Notes under the pieces: generated by a model
Databases searched by the model: none
Seen by the model: the letters and a program-made list of their open reading frames with translations, nothing else
Told to the model about the DNA's origin: nothing
NCBI RefSeq assembly: GCF_026341825.1
Contig: NZ_JAPENY010000001.1
Coordinates: 3,534,001-3,598,000 of the forward strand
Direction: 5' to 3'
Length of the DNA stretch: 64,000 nt
Source of the DNA: Streptomyces sp. NBC_00620
GTDB taxonomy: Bacteria > Actinomycetota > Actinomycetes > Streptomycetales > Streptomycetaceae
Shown: positions 24,918-32,667 of the stretch, one piece after another
Position numbering within the stretch: position 1 is the first letter of the stretch
How the letters are laid out: every line of letters begins with the position of its first letter
Translations under genes and position numbers: made by a program

Positions 24918-25817
24918 TTACCCGACTTCGGTGACCGAGGTGTAGTGCGAGGCGTCGCCCGCGATCGAGTAGCTCTCCTTGCCCTCGATGCCGACCGGCA
25001 CATCACCGGCGACGGTCACGCGGTGCAGGCGGCGGGGCTGTCCGTCGTAGTTGTCGATGGCGTAGTGCTGGGTGATCCGGTTGTCGAAGAGGACGAGCTG
25101 GTTCGGGGACCAGCGCCAGCGCAGGATGTTCTCCGGCCGGGTGACGTACGCCTGGAGGATGTCGAGGATCTTGCGGGACTCGCCCACCGACAGGCCGATG
25201 ATCCGCTGCGCGAACCCGCCGATGAACAGCCCGCGTTCACCGGTCAGCGGGTGGACCCGGACGACCGGGTGGGCGGTGCGGAACTTGATGGACGTGAACT
25301 GGGCGCGCTGCTCGGCCTGTTCCTCGTCGATCTCCTCGTCCGGCACCGCGTAGTCGTAGTCGTTGGTGTGCTCGGCCCACAGGTTGTCGGCGAGCTGGCG
25401 CAGCGGCTCGGGCAGGTCGCGGTAGGCGGCGGCGGAGTTGGCGATGAGGGTTTCGCCGCCGTACGGCGGGATGGTGATGGAGCGCAGGGTGCTGGCCTGG
25501 GGCGGGTTGAGGACGAAGGTGACGTCGGTGTGCCAGTGGTTGGCGCGGCCCCGCTCACTGTCCACGGGCAGCACGTTCGGGGCGCCGTCGACCGCGGGCA
25601 CGGTCGGGTGGGCGGTGGTGAGGTCGCCGAACTGGCGGGCGAAGGCCTGCTGGCCCTCGTCGTCCAGGCCCTCGGCGTCGAAGACCAGCGCCTTGTGCTC
25701 GTTGAGGGCGGCACGGACGGCGGCGATGGTCTCGTCGTCGAGGGGCTTGGCGATGTCGATGCCGGATATCTGGGCGCCGATCTTCGCGGTGACCTTGCGG
25801 ATCTCTATCTCGGACAT
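24918..25817 (-). CDS. TauD/TfdA-family Fe(II)/2-oxoglutarate dioxygenase
   Basis: A 299-residue non-heme iron oxygenase of the taurine dioxygenase type. The His-x-Asp iron motif is in NHWHTDVTF (about 95); the distal His is in RITQHYAIDNY and the 2-oxoglutarate Arg in PRRLHRVTV. Such enzymes release sulfite from alkyl sulfonates or cleave sulfate esters. It is the last gene of the organosulfur operon, about 100 bases after the flavin monooxygenase. The ATG follows AAAGGACC; an in-frame TTG at 25835 is unlikely. Confidence 0.9.
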   Translation of the reverse strand: MSEIEIRKVTAKIGAQISGIDIAKPLDDETIAAVRAALNEHKALVFDAEGLDDEGQQAFARQFGDLTTAHPTVPAVDGAPNVLPVDSERGRANHWHTDVTFVLNPPQASTLRSITIPPYGGETLIANSAAAYRDLPEPLRQLADNLWAEHTNDYDYAVPDEEIDEEQAEQRAQFTSIKFRTAHPVVRVHPLTGERGLFIGGFAQRIIGLSVGESRKILDILQAYVTRPENILRWRWSPNQLVLFDNRITQHYAIDNYDGQPRRLHRVTVAGDVPVGIEGKESYSIAGDASHYTSVTEVG

Positions 25818-25921
25818 GTGCGGCGGTCCTTTCAACTGAGGGTGTCTGCGGGTTCCTTCAGCGGGCGGTTCCGTGGGTTCCTTCTCGGGCGATTCCAGCG
25901 GGCGGCTTCAGGCGGGCGGTT

Positions 25922-27280
25922 TCAGTGGGAGGCGAGTGCCGGGACGGCGTACTGATTGGCCGGCCGCGGCAGCCCGTACCGCTCCCGCAGCGTCTGCCGC
26001 GGCCCGTACTCCGTGCGGAGCAGACCGCGGGTGCGCAGGATCGGCACGACCTGGTCGACGAAGAGTTCGAGGCCGGACGGCAGCACGGCGGGCATGATGT
26101 TGAAGCCGTCCGCGGCGCCGAGCCGGAACCAGTCCTCGATCGCGTCGGCGACCTGCTCGGGCGTGCCCGCGAAGGTCAGGTGACCGCGCCCGCCCCCGAG
26201 CCGGCCGATGAGCTCACGGGCGGTGAGCCGCTCGCGCCGGGCGAGTTCGACCACGAGCGTGTAGCGGCTCTTGGCGCCCTCGACGGCGCTCTCAGGCGGC
26301 AGGTCCGCGGGCAGTAGGGCATCGAGTTCGAGCGTGCCCGGCTCCAGATGCAGCAGGTGCTCCAGGCGGTAAAGACCGTGCTCGTACACGATGTGGTCCT
26401 CGAGGACCCGCTCGTGTTCGCGCGCCTCGGCCTCGGTCGAGCCGATGACCGGGACTATGCCGGGCAGGATTTTGATGTGGTCGGGGTCCCGGCCGGTGGC
26501 GCCCGTACGGGACTTGAGGTCGGCGTAGAAGTCCTGCGCGTCCTTGAGGGTCTGCTGCGCGGTGAACACCGCCTCCGCGTACCGGGCCGCGAACCGCTTG
26601 CCGTCCTCGGAGGACCCCGCCTGTACGAGGAGGGGGTAACCCTGGGGCGTGCGGGGGACGTTGAGGGCGCCCTCGACACTGAAGTACGTCCCCTTGTGGC
26701 GCGGCGGATGGAGCTTGCGCTCATCGCCCCAGACGCCCGTCGCCTTGTCGCCGACGACGAGGTCGTCCTCCCAGCTGTCCCAGAGCTTGAGCGCCACGTC
26801 GAGGAACTCGGCGGCACGCTCGTAGCGGGTGGCGTGGGCGGGTTCGTCGTCGAGGCCGAAGTTGCGGGCGGCCTCGGCGCCTGCGGTGGTGACGATGTTC
26901 CAGCCGGCCCGGCCGCCGCTGAGGTGGTCGAGGGAGGCGAATCTGCGGGACAGGTTGTAGGGGGAGTTGTAGGAGGTGGAGGCGGTGGCGATCAGGCCGA
27001 TGTGCTGGGTGGCGACGGCCAGTGCCGTGAGCAGGGTGATCGGTTCGAGGGTGCCGGACGGGCGCTGGCCGACGCTGTTGAACAGCACCGGGCCGTCGGC
27101 GAGGAAGAGCGAGTCGAAGGTGCCGCGCTCCGCGATACGGGCGAGGTTGACGTAGTGCGCGAGGTCGACGCTCGCGTACGGATCGCTCTCGGGCAGCCGC
27201 CAGGAGGCCTCGTGGTGCCCGGTGTTCATCAGGAAGGCGTTCAGGTGGAGTTGGCGGGAAGCGGTGGGTGCAGTGGTCAC
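25922..27280 (-). CDS. LLM-class FMN-dependent monooxygenase (NtaA/SnaA/DszA type)
   Basis: A 452-residue flavin monooxygenase: HLNAFLMNTGHHEASWR at the start, TFDSLFLADGP, then FASLDHLSGGRAGWNIVTT typical of the DszA/SnaA subgroup. It uses reduced FMN from a separate reductase to open C-S or similar bonds. The GTG overlaps the ATPase stop (GTGA) and follows GGAGGACC, so translation is coupled to the transporter genes. The context points to desulfurisation of an imported organosulfur compound. Confidence 0.9.
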   Translation of the reverse strand: MTTAPTASRQLHLNAFLMNTGHHEASWRLPESDPYASVDLAHYVNLARIAERGTFDSLFLADGPVLFNSVGQRPSGTLEPITLLTALAVATQHIGLIATASTSYNSPYNLSRRFASLDHLSGGRAGWNIVTTAGAEAARNFGLDDEPAHATRYERAAEFLDVALKLWDSWEDDLVVGDKATGVWGDERKLHPPRHKGTYFSVEGALNVPRTPQGYPLLVQAGSSEDGKRFAARYAEAVFTAQQTLKDAQDFYADLKSRTGATGRDPDHIKILPGIVPVIGSTEAEAREHERVLEDHIVYEHGLYRLEHLLHLEPGTLELDALLPADLPPESAVEGAKSRYTLVVELARRERLTARELIGRLGGGRGHLTFAGTPEQVADAIEDWFRLGAADGFNIMPAVLPSGLELFVDQVVPILRTRGLLRTEYGPRQTLRERYGLPRPANQYAVPALASH

Positions 27281-28023
27281 TTGTGGTCCTCCGTGACGCC
27301 AAGGGCGGCGAGCAGCCGCTCGCGGTACTCGCCGAGCAAGGGGTCGCGATACGAGCGGGGATGCGGGATGTCGACGGTCAGATCGAGGCCGATACGCCCC
27401 TGGTCGAGCACGAGCACCCGGTCGGCGAGCACGATCGCCTCGTCCACGTCGTGCGTGACGAGCAGCACGGAGGGCCGGTGGCGCTCCCACAGCTCGCGCA
27501 GCAGGACGTGCATCTTGATCCGGGTGAGCGCGTCCAGCGCGCCGAACGGCTCGTCGGCAAGGAGGAGTTCGGGTTCGCGGACCAGAGAGCGGGCCAGCGC
27601 GGCACGCTGCGCCTCACCGCCGGACAGCTCATTGGGCCAGGCCCGTTCGCGGCCCGCGAGGCCCACCTCGGCGAGGGCGGCGCGACCGCGTTCGGCGGCC
27701 TCCTTGCCGTCCGCGCCGAGCAGTACGTTGTCGAGGACCCGGCGCCAGGGGAGCAGCCGGGAGTCCTGGAAGACGACGGACACCCGCTCAGGGGCGGTCA
27801 GTTGCCCGCTGCCGACGACGGTGTGGTCGAGCCCTGCGATGGCCCGCAGCAGCGTGCTCTTGCCGGAGCCGCTGTGCCCGAGCAGGGCCGTGAACTGGCC
27901 CGCCGGAAGGTCGAGGTCGATGTCGTCGAGGACGGTGCGGCCCTCGAAGGAGCGTGTCAGTCCCCGGAGTTGGACGGTGAGCTTCGTCTGAGTGGATGTC
28001 AGTTGCTCAGCGTGCGTCGCCAT
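27277..28023 (-). CDS. sulfonate/nitrate-type ABC transporter ATPase
   Basis: A 248-residue ATPase of the SsuB/TauB group. Walker A GHSGSGKST (about 49), Q-loop VVFQDSRLLPW, ABC signature LSGGEAQRAAL (about 133), Walker B LLLADEPFGALD, and H-loop VTHDVDEA are all present. Overlaps the permease end by 25 bases and the monooxygenase start by four. Powers uptake with the permease and binding protein upstream. Confidence 0.93.
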   Translation of the reverse strand: MATHAEQLTSTQTKLTVQLRGLTRSFEGRTVLDDIDLDLPAGQFTALLGHSGSGKSTLLRAIAGLDHTVVGSGQLTAPERVSVVFQDSRLLPWRRVLDNVLLGADGKEAAERGRAALAEVGLAGRERAWPNELSGGEAQRAALARSLVREPELLLADEPFGALDALTRIKMHVLLRELWERHRPSVLLVTHDVDEAIVLADRVLVLDQGRIGLDLTVDIPHPRSYRDPLLGEYRERLLAALGVTEDHK

Positions 28024-28862
28024 GACAGCACCCTCCGTTCGATGAGACGGACCGCGCTGTCGGAGACCAGACCGAAGACCCCGTAGATCAGCAGGCCGAC
28101 GAGGATCACGTCCGACTGGCCGTAGTTCTGGGCCTGGAACATCATGTAGCCGAGCCCGTTGGTGGCGTTGATCTGCTCCAGGACGACCAGGGACAGCCAG
28201 GACCCGGTCACCCCGAGCCGCAGTCCGACGAAGAAGCCGGGCAGTGCGCCGGGGATGACGATCTGCCGGATGAAGGCGAACCTGGACAGCCCCTGGACCT
28301 CGGCGAGTTCGACATAGCGGTGGTCGATGCCGGACAGCGCGGAGTGCAGGTTCAGATAGATCGGGATGTAGACGACGATGGCGATGATCGCGATCTTGAA
28401 GGTCTCGCCGATGCCCAGCCAGAGGATGAACAGCGGGATCAGACCGAGGGTCGGGATGGCCCGGTTGAGCTGCACCGTCCCGTCGATCAGCGCCTCGCCG
28501 ATCCGGCTGAGCCCGGACGCGAGCGCCAGGACCACCCCGGCGGTCAGGCCGAGGGCGAACCCGTACGCGGCGCGTTCCAGCGAGGTGAGCACATCCGTGG
28601 GGAGCGTGCCGTCGGTCCACAGATGGCCCGCGGTGCTGAGGACGGTCCAGGGCGCCGGTATCGCGCCGGGGTCCAGTTGCCCGGCGGCGGACGCGACGGC
28701 CCAGAGGGTGGCGAAGAGGACGGGGCCGATGAGACGGGCGGCGGGCAGTCGCTTGCCGGGTGCGAGCCCGCGGCGCCGGGCGCGAGCGGGTTTCTCCGTC
28801 ACCGCCACGGGTGCGGTGGTGGTGGCAGTGGCGGTCACGGTGCCGGTCGTGGTGGTGGTCAT
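27999..28862 (-). CDS. sulfonate-type ABC transporter permease
   Basis: A 287-residue membrane protein of the SsuC/TauC group. A Thr/Ala-rich N-terminus precedes about six helices. The EAA-loop that docks on the ATPase is EVQGLSRFAFIRQIVIPGALP (shown in part as VIPGALPGFF, about 193). Begins five bases after the binding-protein stop. The ATPase gene overlaps its end, as in a tightly packed operon. Confidence 0.92.
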   Translation of the reverse strand: MTTTTTGTVTATATTTAPVAVTEKPARARRRGLAPGKRLPAARLIGPVLFATLWAVASAAGQLDPGAIPAPWTVLSTAGHLWTDGTLPTDVLTSLERAAYGFALGLTAGVVLALASGLSRIGEALIDGTVQLNRAIPTLGLIPLFILWLGIGETFKIAIIAIVVYIPIYLNLHSALSGIDHRYVELAEVQGLSRFAFIRQIVIPGALPGFFVGLRLGVTGSWLSLVVLEQINATNGLGYMMFQAQNYGQSDVILVGLLIYGVFGLVSDSAVRLIERRVLSWRRTLSN

Positions 28863-28867
28863 GGCGG

Positions 28868-29941
28868 TCAACTCCGGTACTCGGCGGCCACGGACTTCGC
28901 CGCGATGCCCTCGAAGCGCCGGTCGAAGAGCGAGTCGACCTTGAACGCCTTCACGAAGCCGCCCTCGGCCAGCAGATCGGCGGTCTCCTGCTCCCACTTC
29001 ACCGCCTCGTCCCAACTCGGCGGGTACAGCGGCTTGTTGGCGAGCTCGGTGATCGCCTGGGCCTGTGCGAGGTTCAGGTTCTGCGTCTTGACGAAGAACT
29101 CCTCGTTCCACTTGTCGGGGTGCTCGTACGCCCACACGGTGCCCTGCGCCCAGCGCGGGATGTACGCGGCGACCGCGGCGGCCTTCGCGGGGTCGGCGAG
29201 CACGGAGGTGGGCGCCCACAGCAGGTTGAGGAGGTCCACGACGTCGGTGGCGATGATGTGCGCGCCCTTGGACTCGTACTGCTTGATATAGGCGGGCACC
29301 TGCTCGTTGGCGAGCGGGGCGATGTCCACCTGGCCGGACTGGAGCGCGGTGAGGAACTGGTTGCTGGTCAGCGGCACCAGCTCCACATCGTCGTACGGCA
29401 GCCCCGCCTCCTTCAGGGCGCGCAGGAGTACGACGCCCTGCGCCTGGCCCTGCGAGAAGGCCAGCTTCCTGCCCTTGAAGCCCTGGGCGTCCTTGATGTC
29501 GCTGCCGGGTTTGGTGGCGAAGGCGTAGTTGGGCTTGCGGGTGACGTTGATCGCGACGATCTTCGCGTCGAAGCCCTGGTAGTGCGCCTGGATCGGCGGG
29601 ATACCCGCGTTGTTGGCGAGGTCCAGGGACTTGGCGCGGAAGGCGTTGATGACATCGGGACCGGCGCCGATGTTCGGCCAGTCGGCGACGGTGAAGGGCA
29701 GGTCGTCGAGGCCCGCCAGCTTGAACTGGACCTGCTGTCGGCCCTGGTACGAGGCGATCTTCAGGCTCGTACCGGAGGGAACCTTGGCGGACAGCGGGGC
29801 GGACGTGGACCCCTTGGCCGAGGTGCTCGCGGCACTGCTGCCCGCGCAGCCACTGAGGCCGGCGACAGCGGCGGCGCCGAGCAGGGAGGACAGGAACAGC
29901 CGCCGGTCGATACCGGACGCGGAGGAGGACAGTGGTGGCAT
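28868..29941 (-). CDS. ABC transporter substrate-binding lipoprotein (SsuA/TauA type)
   Basis: A 357-residue exported binding protein for aliphatic sulfonates or a related organosulfur ligand. The N-terminus has a twin-arginine-like DRRLFLSSLLGAA and a lipobox GLSGC, so the mature protein is a lipoprotein anchored outside the membrane. The periplasmic-binding fold is suggested by DLPFTVADWPNIGAGPDV and PNYAFATKPGSDIKD. The ATG follows GGAGTCCTCCC. First structural gene of the operon; a cysteine leader peptide lies 186 bases upstream. Confidence 0.92.
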   Translation of the reverse strand: MPPLSSSASGIDRRLFLSSLLGAAAVAGLSGCAGSSAASTSAKGSTSAPLSAKVPSGTSLKIASYQGRQQVQFKLAGLDDLPFTVADWPNIGAGPDVINAFRAKSLDLANNAGIPPIQAHYQGFDAKIVAINVTRKPNYAFATKPGSDIKDAQGFKGRKLAFSQGQAQGVVLLRALKEAGLPYDDVELVPLTSNQFLTALQSGQVDIAPLANEQVPAYIKQYESKGAHIIATDVVDLLNLLWAPTSVLADPAKAAAVAAYIPRWAQGTVWAYEHPDKWNEEFFVKTQNLNLAQAQAITELANKPLYPPSWDEAVKWEQETADLLAEGGFVKAFKVDSLFDRRFEGIAAKSVAAEYRS

Positions 29942-29985
29942 GGGAGGACTCCGTGACTTCAAGTGGCAGGAGAGCGCGCGGAATT

Positions 29986-30030
29986 CCGGGCAGGGCGAAG
30001 CCGGGCAGGGCGAAGCCGGGCAGGGCGAAG
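29986..30030. repeat. three perfect tandem 15-bp repeats in the operon leader
   Basis: CCGGGCAGGGCGAAG occurs three times without gaps, 45-89 bases before the binding-protein start, inside the transcribed leader of the organosulfur operon. Confidence 0.85.
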
Positions 30031-30127
30031 CCGGCAAAGAGGAATGCGCGCGTGAAGAGGCACATGAGGCACACGCCGGAGGCGCGGCGAAAAGAGGGAT
30101 CCGAGTGATCGTCAGTGCGTCAACGCG

Positions 30128-30211
30128 TCAGCAACAAAGCGTGCGCGCGACCCGCATGAGGTCGACGACACGGCACTTGGTGAGCGGAACCTGCACCCGC
30201 GAGCTGCTCAT
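30128..30211 (-). CDS. cysteine leader peptide (attenuator uORF)
   Basis: A 27-codon open frame. It begins MSSSRVQVPLTKC, continues RVVDLMRVARTLCC, and stops directly after two Cys codons. The VDL-x-RVA-x-x-LC ending matches short actinobacterial leader peptides that precede sulfur genes, where ribosome stalling on Cys codons under cysteine limitation turns on downstream genes. The ATG overlaps the ROK stop (ATGA); AGGAG lies ten bases before it. A TTGACA (30243-30248) inside the ROK 3' end is a candidate -35 element. Family match is from memory; mechanism here is inferred. Confidence 0.8.
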   Translation of the reverse strand: MSSSRVQVPLTKCRVVDLMRVARTLCC

Positions 30212-31509
30212 GAGGAGGATGCTCCTGGTCGTCCGTAAGGCCTGTCAACATTCGGAGTTTCTGAATTAAATCGCCCCCGGTGAAAGCCCGATGACGGCTC
30301 CGGTGACGGCTCTGGTGGCGACGCCGACACGCCCAGCGGATCCCGGTAGAACACGTCGAGGGCCACCGAACCGCCCGCCACGGCCAGCACGGACTCCGGG
30401 AAACTCGTCGGCACGACGGCCGCCGCCCGGTCCGGCCCGACCTCCTCGCGCAGCGCCCGCAGGCAGTCCTCCCGGTGGATGATCCCGACCTCGGTGACGA
30501 CGACGGTGTCCGGATTGAGGACGTCGAGCAGCAGCCCCACCGCCCGCCCGATCATCCGGGCCCGCTCCACCAGCAGCCGGACGGCGACCTGGTCACCGTC
30601 CGCCGCCGCGGCCACCACGTGCATCGGGTTCACACCGGCGATGACCCCCGCCTCGCGGGCCCGGCGGGACAGCGTCCGCTCGCTCAACTCGGCCTGAAGG
30701 CACCCCGTCCGGCCGCAGTCGCACCGCTCCGTGCCGCCCGCGAGCGGCAGATGGGCGATCGCACCGGCCTGGGAGCGGGGACCGTAGTGCACCTGGTCAT
30801 GGGTGGCGAAGGCCGCGTCCACCACATTGCCGACGAACAGATGCAGCACGCTCCGGCTGCCGCGCGCCCGCCCGAACAGCCGCTCCCCGTTGACCAACGC
30901 CCGCGAGTGGCCGTCCACATGGACCGGCAGCCCGGTACGCGCGCCGATCGCGTCCCGTACGGCGACCTCACGCCAGCCCAGCATGGGGTGCTCCACGATG
31001 GTCCCGGAGTCCCGGTCCACCCAGCCCCCGCCGGCCACGCCCACGCTCAGCGGCGTACGGCCGGGCGCTTCGGCCAGCAGTGCGCCGAGCCCGTCGGCGG
31101 CGTTCGCCAGTACCCGGCCCGGCTCGGTGCCACCGCTGTGGCTCAGCTCCCGCTCCGCCACCACCCGGCCGCGCAGATCGAGCAGCGCGACCGTCGTGTA
31201 CGGCACCGCCACGTGCACTCCGCCGACCACGAACCGGGCGTCGTCCAGGTCGACCGGTACGTGCGGGCGCCCCACGCCCTTCGACTGCCGGGGCGTGGAC
31301 GCTTCCTGGATCAGACCGAGCGCCGCGAACTGGGCGCAGTAGTCGGTCACCGACGCCGGGGACAGCCCGGTCAGCCGGGCGACGGTGCTTCGGGCGACCG
31401 GTCCGTGGTCCAGCACGGACCGCAGGATGACACTGGCGCTGGTCCTGCGGCGCGCGCTGTCGGCGGCTCGGGTCCGCGGTGGTGCCGCGGTACGGGGCAT
31501 GGAGAGCAT
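30208..31509 (-). CDS. ROK-family transcriptional regulator
   Basis: A 433-residue regulator: N-terminal winged helix (about 20-80, ARSTVARLTGLSPASVTDYC) and a ROK kinase-like domain with the zinc motif CDCGRTGCLQAE (about 290). The domain ends near FYRDPLGV, leaving a roughly 35-residue disordered tail. The ATG at 31509 follows GAGGAAG. Its stop overlaps the leader-peptide start and the operon promoter seems to lie within its 3' end. By position it may control the organosulfur genes, although ROK proteins usually sense sugars. Confidence 0.88.
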   Translation of the reverse strand: MLSMPRTAAPPRTRAADSARRRTSASVILRSVLDHGPVARSTVARLTGLSPASVTDYCAQFAALGLIQEASTPRQSKGVGRPHVPVDLDDARFVVGGVHVAVPYTTVALLDLRGRVVAERELSHSGGTEPGRVLANAADGLGALLAEAPGRTPLSVGVAGGGWVDRDSGTIVEHPMLGWREVAVRDAIGARTGLPVHVDGHSRALVNGERLFGRARGSRSVLHLFVGNVVDAAFATHDQVHYGPRSQAGAIAHLPLAGGTERCDCGRTGCLQAELSERTLSRRAREAGVIAGVNPMHVVAAAADGDQVAVRLLVERARMIGRAVGLLLDVLNPDTVVVTEVGIIHREDCLRALREEVGPDRAAAVVPTSFPESVLAVAGGSVALDVFYRDPLGVSASPPEPSPEPSSGFHRGRFNSETPNVDRPYGRPGASSS

Positions 31510-32059
31510 GGGGAACTTCCTCGGGGCTGGTCCGACACTGCGCCGTCTTCGTATCGGCGAGCCGGATCCGCTCCGTCCCGCCCTACAGCGTGCGGCGACA
31601 GGTGGCCGTGCCCTGGCGACGCAGGTCGACATAGCGACGCGACGCGAAGTTCTCAGCCTGGGCAACCATGGGGTGAAGGGTAGGGCTTGTCCGGCGGATC
31701 CTGCTAGGGGCGGTTTTCTTCGGGGGAGAGTCTTCAGCCCGTCCGGCGTTCGAGGACGAGCGCGTCAGCGCGACAGGGGGGTCTGGGGGCGCAGCCCCCA
31801 GGTACGGGACGGGTAGGGGCGGAGGGGGCGAAAAAACGCTTTGGCGGGACCCAACAGTCCCGCCGCCCCCCACCCCGTGGGCAAATCGTCCCCACCTCAG
31901 TGACCAGCATCACGCCCCCACGGGTGTACACCGCACGCTTTGTCAGAAGCCAACCAACCCCCGGTTCCCCCCTTTGTCGACCGCTGACGGTGATCGCCCG
32001 CACACCCCTGGGATAGCGTCACCGTGTCCCGAACCTGCCGCCACCCCGCCGGAGTCCCC
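31510..32059. other. 550-base divergent intergenic region
   Basis: Lies between the ROK gene and bioY. It contains one copy of the dispersed repeat (31730-31837) and, just before bioY, GGGATAGCGTCACC with a TAGCGT that could be a -10 box. No other gene is visible. Confidence 0.5.
31730..31837 (+). repeat. dispersed intergenic G+C repeat, copy B
   Basis: Starts TCTTCAGCCCGTCCGGCG and ends GGGTAGGGGCGGAGGGGGCG plus A-run, with a central CTGGGGGCGCAGCCCCCAG hairpin. Nearly identical to the copy at 39371. Confidence 0.8.
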
Positions 32060-32650
32060 ATGAGCACCGCTGCCGCCCCCACCCGCACGGGCATCCGCCC
32101 CGGCGAGGTCCTCGCCGACCTGCTCCCCGCCTCCCGCGTCAGGGACACCGCCCTGGTCCTCGGCGGCGCCGCCCTCACCGGCCTCGCCGCCCAGATCTCC
32201 CTCCCCGTCCCGGGCTCCCCGGTCCCGGTGACCGGCCAGACCTTCGCGGCGCTCCTCGTGGGCACCGCGCTCGGCACCCGCCGCGGCTTCCTGTCGCTCG
32301 CGGTGTACGCGCTCGTCGGCATGGCGGGCGTGCCGTGGTTCGCCGGCGGCGGCTCCGGCACCGCCGCCCCGTCCTTCGGCTACATCCTCGGCATGCTCCT
32401 GGCCGCCACCGTCGTGGGCGCCCTCGCCCGTCGCGGCGCCGACCGCTCCGTGCTGCGCACGGCGGGCACGATGCTGCTCGGCGAGGCGATCATCTACGCG
32501 ATCGGCGTCCCGTACCTGGCCCTCGCCACCGGCATGTCGGCGAGCGCCGCGATCGCGGCCGGCCTGACCCCGTTCCTGATCGGCGACGCCCTGAAGGCGG
32601 CCCTGGCGATGGGCGTGCTGCCCACGGCCTGGAAGTTCCTCAACCGCTGA
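32060..32650 (+). CDS. bioY: biotin transporter BioY (ECF-type S component)
   Basis: A 196-residue membrane protein with about six helices. BioY signatures are PVPGSPVPVTGQTFAALLVG (about 55-75), RRGFLSLAVYALVGMAG and PSFGYILGMLLAA. It binds biotin in the membrane, alone or with a shared energising module, which is not in this window. The ATG follows GCCGGAGTCCCC. Confidence 0.92.
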   Translation: MSTAAAPTRTGIRPGEVLADLLPASRVRDTALVLGGAALTGLAAQISLPVPGSPVPVTGQTFAALLVGTALGTRRGFLSLAVYALVGMAGVPWFAGGGSGTAAPSFGYILGMLLAATVVGALARRGADRSVLRTAGTMLLGEAIIYAIGVPYLALATGMSASAAIAAGLTPFLIGDALKAALAMGVLPTAWKFLNR

Positions 32651-32667
32651 AACTCAACCGCTGAGGT

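Noticed and set aside
29986..30030. Possible CRISPR array from the three 15-bp repeats
   Set aside because: The repeats are contiguous, without spacers, and there are no cas genes.
27999..30074. A 691-codon frame that joins an upstream Cys-containing start (MCLMCLF) to the permease
   Set aside because: It crosses the binding-protein gene out of frame. The permease has its own start at 28862, so this is a chance open frame, and the MCLMC start is not a short leader peptide because no stop follows.
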